Assembly: GCA_936432065.2 (NCBI GenBank)
Contig: OW386285.2
Coordinates: 365,987,249 to 366,051,248, forward strand
DNA length: 64,000 nt
Direction: 5' to 3'
Source of the DNA: Rutpela maculata
Taxonomy: Eukaryota > Arthropoda > Insecta > Coleoptera > Cerambycidae
This document shows, piece after piece, positions 33,200-45,064 of the stretch. The translations under genes and the position numbers were made by a program. Position 1 is the first letter of the stretch, and the number at the start of each line of letters is the position of its first letter. Under the pieces are notes generated by a model that was not told the origin of the DNA, did no database searches, and saw only the letters and a list, made by a program, of their open reading frames with translations.

Positions 33200-34359
33200 T
33201 TTTTTATTTTTTATTCCTCCACCAAAGACATTGACCTTTGAGGTACGGTCATTGAAAGCCCAATTCTAAAGTATGAGCATAAAATTTTAGCGATGCACTG
33301 TATCTAAAAGGCAAAATAGAAGATTTTGACAAAGCCGGCGTAGTGCCGATAAGCAAAAATTGATAAAAATCAATGCACATGTGCAAGGCCGGTTTCTTGC
33401 ATAGAAAGAGTTTGGATTGACTCAGTGGCTCGCAATTTGGTCGAGCGCGTTGAGTGGTCCAGACAAAGCAATGGTAGAAAAACCAATAACGGGGCTTTTC
33501 AAATGACAAAGTTATAGAGGAAAACGCCTTGTGCATAAAAATCCAAAAATTCAATTTTGCCTAAAAGCCGCTCGAAGGTGTAGCTGCCAAATCGATAATA
33601 TTGAACGACTGTGATAAGGGCTAGTAAGTCGTGGACTGATCGAACGCCATTCAACTTACGCAGTAATAAGTCCTCTGAATGTGTTCGAGTACGTGGCTCT
33701 TCACGATACAAGAACTTTAAAGCTAAGTAGTCTCTAGCGAACCTAAATTCATTAAGTAAAACTTTTTTAAGTTATTTCAGTCAGCCATAATTATTCATTT
33801 ACCCAGAGTCTGAGACGACTCTAAAAATGCTCGCATTTTGATTCTGAGAAGGTATGCATGAATCTTTTCTACCGTGAGCGCTCTCGCTTGTATGATCTGA
33901 AAGTCATTACCTTGATTGGGGAAGGCACGATTCTTATCTTGAGAATTTTGTATAATCAATTTTGTTAAATAAACGGATTCTTTGAACTATTGTTTCTTAA
34001 TTGATCTTGAGGCCTGTTGACGGTCTATAATCTCTGGAACTTTCGTATAGAAAGCCGGATGTGTCGAGTTAATTCACATTAACGTTCGACCTTCTGGTTG
34101 CTTTACGGAGGTTTGATAGGGATTTTTTTATGCGTTTTTTGAGAAATAGATTCCGTCATTAACAGACCAAAACGTGGTTTCCACGTACAAAAATTAATCC
34201 CTCCGCAGAGAAATTCTTCGGTTGGGATTTTTTCAGGATTTTTTCAGGAAATTAAGAGGCGCCTAAACCTCTAACGAGGGAATTCAGGTTCAGAGAGAGC
34301 GTCATTTCCGATCTGTGGTAGTGCAGCCTTGGTCCATTACTCGGCTATCGAAGTGCATC
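33200..34359. other. Gene-free stretch
   Basis: The minus-strand frames 33249-33554 and 33499-33711 overlap each other partly and have no domain I recognise. The region 33250-33750 is a little less AT-rich than its surroundings and could be an old coding relic, but I cannot support one. Confidence 0.35.
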
Positions 34360-34775
34360 TTATCTCGAACCCGCCTGGGAGGTAGAAGAACGGGGTAATA
34401 CGCGACTGGCGCCCCCTGAGAAATAAATTGGTGTCGCGTCATTTTTACGCCCGGTAGTGCGTTCTTCTACATCGTCAGCATACAAATGCATCTGACAATG
34501 CTCAGCTGCTTTTTCGAAACCTGATGTATATAACGTATACAAGAGCGGTCTTAGAATTGATCCCTGTGGCACCCCAGTTGACACGTTGAGAGGATAAGAC
34601 AAACTCTTGTCAATTTTATGTTCTATTATATGAATAACTGCGAAAAAAGTTAGCTGCGCTAGCACTTAAACTCATTGGCATTGGCAAGTATGGCAAAAAG
34701 AATTTCATGATTATTTATCAAACGCTTTTGTCAAGTCGACAACTACCAGCTCAGCAACTTTTTTTTGTATTACTA
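34360..34775 (-). pseudogene. LINE reverse transcriptase relic, catalytic core
   Basis: On the minus strand, LVVVDLTKAFDK (near 34720-34765) is followed, after a frame break, by TGVPQGSILRPLLYTLYTSG and MHLYADDV. These are the 'D.tKAFD', 'GvPQGSilgPLLF..y' and 'YADD' blocks of non-LTR RTs of the jockey/CR1 kind. In the second block the usual glycine is replaced by arginine (ILRP). After YADDV the frame runs into unrelated residues. It is a dead fragment. Confidence 0.75.
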
Positions 34776-35089
34776 CGGGAGCCCACCCTAAGTGTCCGTA
34801 CCCCCCCCCCCGATCCTTGGGGACAATGTTTTTCATAAAGATTAAATATGGTTTTTGTCATTTAACACAAAAACTAAAAAAGATTGAGAAAAACTTTCTG
34901 CCCAAAAAACAAAGTGCATAAAATCTCCTACAATTTTGTTCCTATACAATATTCGGATAGAAGTTACCATTTTCCAGATAAATGATTCAGCTCTTAAAAT
35001 AAAATATAAAACGTAATACTACGGGAGCCACCCTCACTGTCCGTGCACCCCCTCGATCCTTGGGGATAATGTTTTTCATAAAGATTAAA
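34769..35089 (+). repeat. Direct repeat pair with C-runs
   Basis: 34769-34845 and 35015-35089 are similar: 'actacgggagccc', 'gatccttggggacaatgttt' and 'ttcataaagatta'. They are about 245 bp apart, starting next to the RT relic. Long C-runs lie at about 34801-34811 and in 35156-35205. Confidence 0.65.
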
Positions 35090-35945
35090 GCCTAAGGAAC
35101 AATTTAAGACATGTCCTAAAAAAAAGCTGGCTGTACTTTCAAAATGGCGTCTCTCTCCCCCCCCCCCCCCCCCTCTCTCTCTCCCTCCCCCCCCCTCCCT
35201 ATCCCTGAGCGTTAGATTCTATACCATATAGATTTTTTTGGTTTAACATTGTTTATATAAGAAATAATGGTATCTTGATCTACAGGCAATTTTACAAACA
35301 AGAATTTTAAAAACCAGTATCTTTCTGATGAGTTTCTATTTTTAATCTTTCGTTCCTCTAAAATTAGTTAAAAATGATGAAAACTATAATTTGAAAAAAT
35401 GCAACGCGATCCTCTACTGGCTATTATTGTCGGCCCATAAAATCATTTTTGAAAAAGGGTCTCAGGCATTAGCAAAACGTGAGTGTGAAAACTTCCACTT
35501 TCAAATCGTTAACACACTAGTCCCACTGCTATATTTGAGATGCGAAACCAAGCGAAATGAATACTTCTTTCAAAAATGTTCGATTCAAAATAAAATTATA
35601 CATGTGGTTTATCTACGTTCACGCGTCGATAAAAACCTTTGAATATTTACTGCATATTAGTTACAAAACAAATTTAAAAGTTTGGCAAGTTAGACCAGAA
35701 AAGAATGCTGAATTTGAGAAAAGAAAGAACTGCATATATTTTAGTAGTATATGTTAGATGTATCGGATATGATATTAACATGTTCCTTGCGTATTAAAAT
35801 TTTATTGCTAAATAAGATGTGATGTTTTATTTTCTTTTTTAAATTCATATTTAATAATAATTGCAGCACACAACTCATTTTAACAAATATATCCATCCAC
35901 CTGGTGTCTATCGAACGACACACTGTGCGTTGCTTCAACAAAGAA

Positions 35946-36890
35946 ATCTCCAAATATAATGGTGCGGGAGCTAAGTGGCTTTTTCGGACATTCATCGTTA
36001 CAAGCATTTTGTATGCGTTGATTAATTCTGTCGAACTTAAATAACGACAAAATAGACTTCTGGCATATGTCAGCCCGTCGAGTTGGCCATGGTTCAAGAT
36101 ATAAAAATCAGTGAAATTATATCATCGTTACAAAGCCAGTTTTTTTGTGTGTACACATTTTATGTTTAGAATGAATAAAATAAGGTCGCCAGAAAGTGTG
36201 GGCCATCAGGGGCGCAATAAGAAAGGTCAAAGAGGTAAAAAAAACGGAGTTATATAACATCATCGTTACAAACTTTTTAAGATTGAGCATGTTTATTTAA
36301 ATGTTTTGAACACAGGAAAAAAATCCCAGAAAGAAACTCCTGTCAGTAAGGCTAGCCAGAAAGAAAATGTTTAGGATTTTTGAAGAAAATTGGATTTTTT
36401 TCACATATTTCATCTCAGAACTCTAAACTCATCGTTACAAGTTCTGGCTCCTTTTTAAAACGTAAATATAAGCTCCTTCAACACTAGAATAGCCTCCCCG
36501 TAAAGTTCTTAGTGTCAACACAAGTACCATAGGCTTTTAAATATACAGGAATTTAACACTTTCGGCTAACTTGACTCCGTATCGTGCCTCAGATGTATTG
36601 TATCATTATTACCTTTCTGGCTGCGCCTCCTGATGGCCCACACTTTCTGGCGATCTTATTTTATTCATTCTAAACATAAAATGTGTACACACAAAAAAAA
36701 TCAGCCTTGTAACGATGACATGATTTTACTGATTTTTAAACAGTGTTCGTGACGCTCCTGACAGGAGATGCCCCGCCAGAAGTCGATTTTATGAATCGTT
36801 ATCATCCATTAAACCATAAAAATATCTCAAAGTTCATAAAACGATGAGCTGTCGAAAAAGACACCTAGCTCCCGCTCTATAAGATGAAAA
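35946..36890. repeat. Foldback element with ~290-bp arms
   Basis: 35950-36240 recurs inverted at about 36605-36890. Examples are 'gcgggagctaagtggctttt' against the complement of 'cacctagctcccgc', and 'gaaagtgtgggccatcagg' against 'cctgatggcccacactttc'. 'catcgttacaa' recurs several times. The loop is about 360 bp. Non-coding; the minus frame 35741-36097 is incidental. Confidence 0.7.
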
Positions 36891-36904
36891 TGATGATGTC
36901 AAGT

Positions 36905-36940
36905 CACAGAAGACAGGAACTATAGTTCCTGCCTTCTGTG
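36905..36940. repeat. 36-bp hairpin
   Basis: 'cacagaagacaggaac' pairs with 'gttcctgccttctgtg' around TATA, with one mismatch. It lies just outside the foldback at 35946-36890. Confidence 0.65.
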
Positions 36941-38009
36941 GTCAAGTATGTACTGATAATTTGTTCGACGACACCTTAGTTTTATTAATGATTTAAATGG
37001 GTTACAAAGATGGTCCTCCCAAAATTCGAGGAGAGGAGAAACAAAGATAACGTCTGTGTCCCTAAAATATGTTTAAACTGACCTCTTATAAGAGGAAATT
37101 AAGAGACAGATTACCAACAATGTTCAGTCACATTCTTAATTGTGCCTATTAATATGTATTGTGACTGACACCTTTGCAAATAATAGTTTGTGGAGTAGTG
37201 AACGGAACTGAGATTAGTGTTTAGTTAACAACTTCAACTCAATTTACAATTTAAACTCAAATTACTATCTATCGTATACACAAAAGTTTTAGACCTTGAT
37301 GTATATTATCTCCTGAATATTCAGGAACGTGATATTCTGCGAGTTTCGAAACGAGTTTTATAATGTCATATATTTACATGACATTACATCGTGAGCGTCA
37401 AATTCTACTTCTTTTTAACATTAATTTATGGTTATATTAATAACACAATTTGAGAAGAGGTAATACTTTCAAAAAGTTCGCAGTGTGTCCGCTACCAGAT
37501 TCCAGTTTTGCGTATAGCGTCGAGAAAAGATGGAAATTTACTATTCGCTTTCTTATTTTGAACTCCCCCACACTCACAAAAATGGGCAAGTTCTGCAGTT
37601 GGTCCAAAATCTAAAATTGAGATAGGACTAGTAGGCCAGGAAACGAAGACATTAATTCTGAAATAAATAGTGCTCAACGGATTGTTGTTTTAAGTTGTAG
37701 AGTTGACCCTTGGGAGTAACATAGCAAAAGTCCCCAGCCGTGGGCCTCATGCGTTAGGCGGGAGGGAGGTGGAAAGGGTCGGTTTGTAGGTTTTTCATTA
37801 TTATCTCGAAAACTAAGCATCCTAGCGAAAAGGTCATCCTACACAAAATGAAAGTAAATTAAATTGTCTACAAAAAGGTCCTATTTATTTTTTCGCTAGG
37901 GGCAGTAGTTAAGGGTGTACGTGAGTTTGAAAATGCGAATAGCTGGAAAAACTGTGTATTGTGGGAGGTAATGCGTAACAAGTAGAAAATTTTATAATAT
38001 TACAAGTAT

Positions 38010-38768
38010 TTACAAGGCCATATTAAGTAATTGGTCGAGTTCATCGTCAAGATCATCATCATCGTCGTCGCTGTTGATGCTGACGATTGGAGGGCCGTTG
38101 GTACACGAAGCGCGGTAACTGCTGCACACAAGCGAGCACGGTATGCCTGCTTTGCGGTACCCGCAACGGTCCATGCAACCAGTTGTGCACCCACAAAATA
38201 TGTTATGTAGGACGGATTCTGGCACAACTGGGTCCGTGCTTGCGACGGAGGTAACGAAGCTATCCGACCCCCTCATCCATCCCCAAGCAGTTGACTCCTG
38301 CTGCTGATCTCCATATAGCCATTGCTGAATCTGCAAACAATAATTCGTCCTTTGTAGTTTAAAAAAATTAGACACAATCTTGTCTAAGCACAATACAAAA
38401 CATAAGTTAATGTAAACAATCATATATTGATACAAACCTGCAAATGACCTCTAAGGGAGTGTTGGCGACCCTCTGGTTTGTGGAAGCGCCACAAAATCAG
38501 GCTTTGGCTTTGTCGACGCTTTAACAAAGGCCTGGTGTCGTACCCGGTTTAGGTCTGCTCCTTGTGGGGCCTGATACAATGCCAAAAAAAGCTGCGCTCC
38601 TACATCAGCTACCATGTCCTGTGTTGCTGAGGGATCGCAGAAGACTTTGTAGATGTCTGTGACCTGCTCCTCGGCCTTCAAAAATACTTTCACCTCCCTT
38701 GCTCTTGTTGTAAATAGCGGAGGTAGTATCACAACCGCTAAACGAATGGAGCCATTTGCGAAGACCAT
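38010..38768 (-). pseudogene. Left-arm copy of the CXC-like transposon protein fragment
   Basis: On the minus strand the frame 38451-38768 includes VTDIYKVFCDPSATQDMV and GADLNRVRHQAFVKA. An intron-like gap follows (donor 'cag-gtttgt' near 38436, acceptor 'tttgcag' near 38332). The frame 38010-38435 then encodes QIQQWLYGDQQQ, a W-G-W motif, 'IFCGCTTGCMDRCGYRK' and an acidic DDDDDDLDDELDQLL tail. The Cys cluster matches that at 11015-11515. The frame linking the two parts has a stop, so this copy looks inactive. Confidence 0.6.
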
Positions 38769-38777
38769 TCTGTTGCT

Positions 38778-39535
38778 CCATTCGTTCAGCGGTTGTGATA
38801 CTACCTCCGCTATTTACAACAAGAGCAAGGGAGGTGTGGCGAAAGAATTTTTGAAGGCCGAGAAGTAGGTCACAGACATCTACAAAGTCTTCTGTGATCC
38901 CTCAACAATACAGGACATAGTAGTTGATGCAGAAGTGCAGCTTTTTTTGGCATTGTACCAGGCCCCACAAGGAGCAGACTTGAACCGGGTACGACACCAG
39001 GCTTTTGTTAAAGCCTCTACAAAGCCAAAGCCTGATTTTGCGGCACTTCCATCCACCTGAGGGGCTGCTCGCCAACACTCCCTTACAGTTCATTTGCAGA
39101 GTTGTATCAATATATGCTGGTTTACATTAACTTATGTTTTGTATTGTGCTTAGACCAGATTGTGTCACATTTTTTTAAACTACAAAGGACGAATTATTGT
39201 TTGCAGATTCAGCAATGGCTATATGGAGATCAGCAGCAGGAGCCAACTGCTTTGGGATGGATGAGGGGGTCGGATGGCTTCCTTACATCTGTCACAAGCA
39301 CGGACCAAGTTGCGCCAGAATTCGTCCTAAATAACATATTTTGCGGGTGCACAAATGGTTGCGGGGGCCGTTGTGGGTGCCGCAAAGCAGGCTTAACGTG
39401 CTCGCTTATGTGCAGCAGTTTCCGCGCTTCGTGTACAAACGGCCTCCAATCGTCAGCATCAACGGCGACGACGATGATGATGATCTTGACGATGAACTCG
39501 ACCAATTACTTATATGGCCTTGTAAATACTTGTGA
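38778..39535 (+). pseudogene. Right-arm copy of the CXC-like transposon protein fragment
   Basis: It reads rightward. 38653-38868 gives LLHSFSGCDTTSAIYNKSKG and ends in a stop at EK*. A second frame then carries VTDIYKVFCDPS and NRVRHQAFVKAS. After the intron-like gap, 39102-39560 or the shifted 39341-39535 carries QIQQWLYGDQQQ, IFCGCTNGCGGRCGCRK and the DDDDDDLDDELDQLL tail. The donor 'cag-gtttgt' of the left arm is 'cag-agttgt' here. The PIN-like GCDTTS motif precedes the Cys domain, as in the element at 10590-12590. Confidence 0.6.
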
Positions 39536-40219
39536 TATTATAAAATTTTCTATTTGTTAAGCATTACCTCCCACAATACACATTTTTTCCATCTATTCGC
39601 ATTTTCAAACTCACGTACACCCTTAACTACTACCCCTAGCGAAAAAATGAGTAAAATCGTTTTTGTAGACAATTTAATTTACTTTCGTTTTGTATAGGAT
39701 GACCTTTTCGCTAGGATGCGTAGTTTTCGAGATAATAACGAAAAACCTACAAACCGACCCTTTCCACCCCCCTCCCGCCTAACGCATGAGGCCCACGGCC
39801 GGGAACTTTTGGTATGCTACTTCTAAGGGTCAACTCCACAACTTAAAACAGTAATCCGTTGAGTACTATTATTTCCGAATTGGAGGATTTCTCGGTCTTC
39901 GTTTCCTGTACGTACTATAAATCTTTATTATGTTTTGAAGTCCTGGAACATGAAAGTGTTTAAAAATCAAACGGATCGAATTGTAAACCTCCTCCTTTTT
40001 GTAAATTTTTTTGAGTCGGTTAAAATGAGATTGTTTTTGAGAAAATGGGAAAGCCTGTTTTTCTGAACCATTTGTACTCCTAGAAATGCGTATTTGATAC
40101 GTGTATTTGTTGGATAAAAATATAATCAAAAATATTAACTCCAAAAATGATTATTGTTTTTAAATAGATAGTGAAGGAGTTATAACTGGCGCGTTTTTAA
40201 TAAGTGAAAATATAAGAAC

Positions 40220-40338
40220 CAGGCGCGGATTTATGGGGGAGAGGTAGTTACCCCCTCCCCCTTCCTCCCTCGCTCATCAAAAAATTTTGGGTTCAGTGTT
40301 ACCCCCCCCCCCAAGCTCAAGGTCCAGATCCGCCCTTG
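40220..40338. mobile_element. hAT-like MITE, 119 bp, with perfect 8-bp TSD
   Basis: 'ataagaac' stands at 40212-40219 and again at 40339-40346. The element begins 'caggcgcggatttatggggg' and ends 'cagatccgcccttg', ends that are inverted with mismatches (CAGGCGCGGAT against CAAGGGCGGAT). An 8-bp duplication and CAGG-type ends are typical of hAT elements. The middle is C-rich and has no coding capacity. Confidence 0.85.
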
Positions 40339-40346
40339 ATAAGAAC

Positions 40347-41316
40347 CGTGCCATATTATTTTACTCCGCGTGTAATTAATGTTTCTCGTGGTAGAACTGT
40401 AAAATTGGTCTAAAATTCTATATGAACAATACAGAGCTAAAAAATCAATTTTGACGTTTAAAAAGTTATATTCTTAAAGCAATTAGTTTCAAATTTTGAA
40501 CATCTACAATGCAAATATAAAAGGACAAAATGAATGAAATAAACGTGAAATTTATGGAAATGCAAATCAAGGCAATTAACCATTAGATTTCAATAAATTC
40601 GGTTTTAGAAGTCCTTAAGAACGAATTTAGAAATTCCGAATCGAAATTTAACATTTCACAGAGAATAGTACTATAGTACACGGAAATTTAACGAATTATT
40701 GAAGTGTTTAATAATTATAATTAGTATACACGCGATCCAAATGCTTACATGGATATATTATAAATAAAAATAATAAAATGTGTAGCTTTATGGGAACAAC
40801 CGCCTAAATAAACTCAATTTAATTTCCTTTCTCGTATTTATTGGATACCTACCTACCTCAAAGACTTGCTTAGCAATTTAAAATATATTTAAATGGGGAT
40901 AAAAATGTATATCGTATAAATTTAGCATGCGAAATTTCAAGCAATTTACATATAAAATTGTACATGACTTTAAAGTAAAATAAAGTGTAATTTATATTAG
41001 CCATAACCAATTTAATTTCGTTTGCCTTGATTTGGGAAATACGTGTAAAGAACTTAAAATTAATAATAAAGCGCATATTTAAACTATAAATGGCCTGCAT
41101 AATTGGAAAAGAATATTGGCCTTCAGGAGCATTTCTAGTAAAGATTAGAACGAAGAATGCAATATCAAGAGTCAGGACTCATTGCTGAAAAAGCAACGAT
41201 GATGCTCTCTGGATTGAAATCCCAAGTAACAATTTAAATTCCTTTTGGGTTTATTTAGGTTTTATCAGTGTTTTATAATGGCAACCTCATAAACCAGTGA
41301 TTTATGTCAGATATAA
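40347..41316. other. Gene-free stretch
   Basis: AT-rich DNA without a supportable gene. The last 13 bases (41304-41316, 'atgtcagatataa') are the left target duplication of the LINE that follows. Confidence 0.5.
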
Positions 41317-43405
41317 GGGCGGATGGATTATACCACCCCCAAAGCATATAGGCCTGTCAGCCTAACCTCGTTTCTCCTCAAGACGATGGAGAAGCTATGT
41401 GAACGATACATAAGGGATGTCGTAGTGAAAGACAACCCTTTGCATCCCAACCAACACGCATACACATTGGGAAGATCCACCGCCCTCCATGCGGTCGCGA
41501 GTCGGATTGAGAAATCCTTGGACAATAAAGAGTCCACCCTAGGTGTATTCATAGACATAGAAGGTGCGTTTGATAAAACCACCTTCCCAAAAATCACGGC
41601 AGCCCTAGTGGAGAGAAACGGCCCCACGATTATGGGAAGCTGGATATCCAACATGCTCTCCAAAAGAGCTGTACAAATCAGTGTGGGAGACACTTCTGGG
41701 CGAGGAATGGTCGCGAGAGGATGCCCGCAGGGAGGTGTAATATCACCACTGCTATGGAACTTAGTTCTCGACAGCCTCTTGCGCCACCTCAACTCAGAGG
41801 GTTTCCACACAATCGCCTACGCAGATGATGTAACAATACTGCTCAACGGAAAATTTGAAGGAGTCCTCTGTGAAAGGATGCAGGGGGCTCTAAGAATAAT
41901 TGAAAAATGGTGCAGATAACACTCGCTGTCTGTTAATCCCAGGAAGACGGAGATGGTTCTCTTCACAAGAAAAAGGAAACCAGGAGCACTAAAAGCACCA
42001 GTTCTCCTGGACACAACACTAAGTTTCGCATCAGAAGTGAAATACCTTGGGGTATCCTTTGACGCCAAACTAACATGGAATCTTCACTTAGACAGAAGAC
42101 TAAAAAAGGCTTACATTTCTTATGAGCAGTGTCGCAGGACCGTGGGGAAAACCTGGGGAATGAAACCCAAAGTGGTCATGTGGATATACACTGCCATCAT
42201 AAGACCAATGATAACCTATGGAGCTGTGGTCTGGTGGCCTAAGAGTAAACAGACTACAGCGAGAGCCAAGCTCAGCCAAGTGCAGAGAGATGCCTGCCTA
42301 AGCATAACAGGAGCTATGCGAACAACGCCAACGAGAATGAAGGTAATGCTGTGTTTGCCACCACTGGATTTACATCTAGGAGAAGTGGCCTTAATAACAA
42401 TGGCACGCCTCAAGTCCGTTGGCCTACAACCAAATGTAGGCTGTGGGGAGACCAGAAGTCGCCTGTGGAACGAGGCTGTCAGGAAGACGCCTCTTCTACA
42501 GGCATGCACAGATGGTATCTCTCCCCGATTTGTCTTTGATAGACCCTACACAATACAGACAAACAGTGAAAACGAGACCGCCACAGACGGATCAAGGAAG
42601 AAGGAGGGGGCAGGATGTGGAATATATTCCAGAAGCCTGCAAATCCAATATAAATGGACTATGGATGAGCGAGCCAGCATAGTACAAACTGAACTGGCGG
42701 GCATAACCATAGCCGCAAAAGAGATTGTCCGCAGACAAACTACGGGCAAAACAATCAGTATATACACAGACTGTAGACAATCACTACTAGCCTTGAGAAG
42801 TTACAAAATAACCACAGGAGCAGTATGGGAATGTCATCAAGCACTTGTGGGTGCCTCCAGTACGAACAACATCTCGGTATGCTGGGTGAAAGGACACGCA
42901 CAGTGCAGTGGCAACAAAAAAGCCGACAAACTGGCCAAAAAGGCAGCAGGCCAACTTATTTTTGGACCAGGCCCGGCCAGTCTGTTACCGATTACGGCGA
43001 TAATACAATTAATTAAGGAGAACACCCACAACGAATTTAAGAAGCTGTGGGATGAAACAAGCAGCTGTCAGCTTGCTAGGGAACTACTCACGTATCCCAA
43101 CAAGAAAACAGCAATGGACTACCTGGTAATGACCAAAAGGAATCTACGTTTTATAACAGGAATCCAGACTGGACACTGTCCGCTAAGGAAACATCTATAC
43201 AATATGAGATTAAGCGAAACACCTCTGCAGAGGTTGTGAACAAGAAGATGAGACGGTTCAACACGTACTCTGTGACTGTTCAGCCGTCTCATCAATTAGA
43301 GAATCCATCTTGGGAGAGCGTTGGCCTACCTTGGCCAATGTAAGGGAGATGCCCCTAGGCAACATCACCACCTACTTCGAAAGAATAGGTTGGTTGGAGG
43401 CCTAG
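41317..43405 (+). pseudogene. RT-RNase H-zinc knuckle polyprotein, two lesions
   Basis: In order: KAYRPVSLTSFLLKTMEK, VFIDIEGAFDKTTF, RGCPQGGVISPLLWNLVLDS, catalytic YADDVTILL, then an in-frame TAA at 41917-41919 where family members continue (WCR-stop-HSLSVNPRKTE). The same frame resumes and runs to 43239. RNase H blocks are ATDGSRKKEGAGCGIYS, QTELAGI, IYTDCRQSLLAL and WVKGHAQCSGNKKADKLAK, with all acidic positions present. Near 43230 a one-base frameshift moves to a frame with CEQEDETVQHVLC, a C-terminal zinc-knuckle remnant, ending at TAG 43403-43405. The endonuclease and ORF1 are missing through 5' truncation. Confidence 0.85.
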
Positions 43406-43497
43406 GCGAGTGTCTGCCTAGATGGAGGATGTACAAGGGGTCCAATGGGGCCTAAGTGCTGTAGTTTTTGACCACCCTCCTGCTAATTCCATACTCC
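41317..43497 (+). mobile_element. 5'-truncated non-LTR retrotransposon (RNase H-bearing) with 13-bp TSD
   Basis: 'atgtcagatataa' occurs at 41304-41316 and 43498-43510, exactly bracketing 2181 bp. The element starts within the RT domain and ends about 90 bp after the ORF stop, without a poly(A) tail. The exact target duplication and only two coding lesions point to a fairly recent insertion. The RNase H after the RT puts it in the I/R1/LOA-type group rather than jockey or RTE. Confidence 0.9.
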
Positions 43498-43510
43498 ATG
43501 TCAGATATAA

Positions 43511-45064
43511 TAAATGTCAAATGCATTTAAACATCATCTTGTCTTAAAGAAAGTTTTAAAAAGGCTTTCAAGAATTTACATTAAAACTAAATTATCTTGT
43601 AGTCTTTAATGGTTTATGACTAACTTATCAAGGTATTTGTCAAGCCTTCAATAAAACTCTCTAGTTGTTAAGTCGTTTTATTGAAGAATTTGGGATATGT
43701 TGAGGTTTTCTAATCGCTTTATAAAATTACCTTGGGGTGATTGATAATGCTGGCCGATAAATCTAATAGGCTTTGAGGTCATTAAGTTTCGACTCGAACC
43801 TTCATAAATACAACTTGTTAGAGTTTTAATGAAATGGGCAAAAACCTGTAATAAGTCAGGCTTAATCATAGAAGGATTTGGTTTCTCATTGTCCAGATTA
43901 TAGTGTTTTAAAATAGGTAGTTTTAAAGCTGTATTAAGAAATATTCATTGGCATTTCATGTATTTGTGGATGCCGTATGTATGTGGATGAATAAACACAA
44001 CACACGTAGACAAAATACAAAGACAATGTTGTCTGGAAGAGGGCAGGCAATATCCATTGCAGACCGACATTGCGACATGGCAGGCGGTACTACCAATACT
44101 TTTCTACAAATATTGCAAAATCTTAAAATCAAACTGAATTTTTAGGTTAGGTTTTACACGCACCGTAAACCCTATAGGTCTTAAAGCGGTTGCATTAATT
44201 ACTTAAAGGGTTTAGAATAAGTTTTAAAATAGCCTACAAGTTTTAAAAAATATATTAAAACCAGTGAGACTTGAAATATATTTCTACAGGAATAAATCGG
44301 CGTACTTAAAGAGCAATTGGTAATTGAATAGACATTTTAAGACGAAACACGTTAGAAATAGAATCATTCACAACTAGTAGGGTTTATGCTTACAGCCGCC
44401 ATTATTTCTAGCAACCAAGCAATGTACGGGGTCAGTCATATTGGGGAGGTTACAAGTTTTGGTTTTGTGAAAGTTTTAAGTCACCGAAAAGAAAAATTAA
44501 TTATCCATATGTTTTTTTAAATTTGTGTTTTTAGAGGGCGCGCGAATTTTTAAGAACTATCTAACCATGTTTTACAGTAAACTTAGTCTCGTTGAAGATT
44601 TTAGGCCACTGTGAGGACTCCCAATACTTTATTTGTAAATACTCTGTCTCAGTATTCGTCATATGTTCATTTTATAACTATGCATGGCGGCATATATTGT
44701 GTGGATGATGTGAATGTGGCAATAGATTTATTTGCTTTTATATTTACTTCATTAAATATAAAACGTTTTCTCGATGCATTTGTGTGTGTCTTCAAAATTT
44801 TAATATAGTGCTTATCCTAAACCAAGTATAGTTTTATAATACTCTTCAAATATTCTACGAGTAAAGATTTAGATGATTTATTAAAACTTGAAAGCTTTAA
44901 TAGCAGTTTTAAAAACAGGCATGTGGGTCTTTCTCTACGTGGGCCCTTGTATTCTTATAAGGGTTTTAACTTGGTTTTATAGAGTCCTTCCGGACTATTT
45001 ATATTTATAAGTAGTCTTAGAAATAAGTTTTTAGAATATCTTATAGAGTATATTAAAACTAAAA
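43511..45064. other. Gene-free stretch
   Basis: No supported gene. 43900-44200 contains a short open frame (43948-44145) without domain. The sequence is AT-rich with no obvious repeat structure. Confidence 0.45.

Larger units (their letters stand above)
37637..39905. mobile_element. Near-perfect 2.27-kb palindrome with mirrored transposon gene fragments
   Basis: The left arm (37637-38753) and right arm (38778-39905) are inverted copies separated by about 24 bp. The centre reads 'cgaatggag' ... 'ctccattcg' at about 38743-38786. The outer ends are 'aggaaacgaagac' and 'gtcttcgtttcct'. Each arm carries the same fragment of a CXC-like transposon protein, reading outward from the centre. Similarity is high over most of the ~1.1-kb arms, falling at the outermost 60 bp. 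It is either a foldback transposon or a head-to-head duplication of one element end. Confidence 0.85.

Noticed and set aside
35150..35210. Long C-runs as a possible assembly gap or G-quadruplex gene regulator
   Set aside because: They are mixed C/T low-complexity sequence near a repeat pair, with no gene nearby to regulate.
41328..41810. 160-aa minus-strand frame opposite the LINE RT
   Set aside because: It overlaps a clearly recognisable RT on the other strand and has no recognisable domain.
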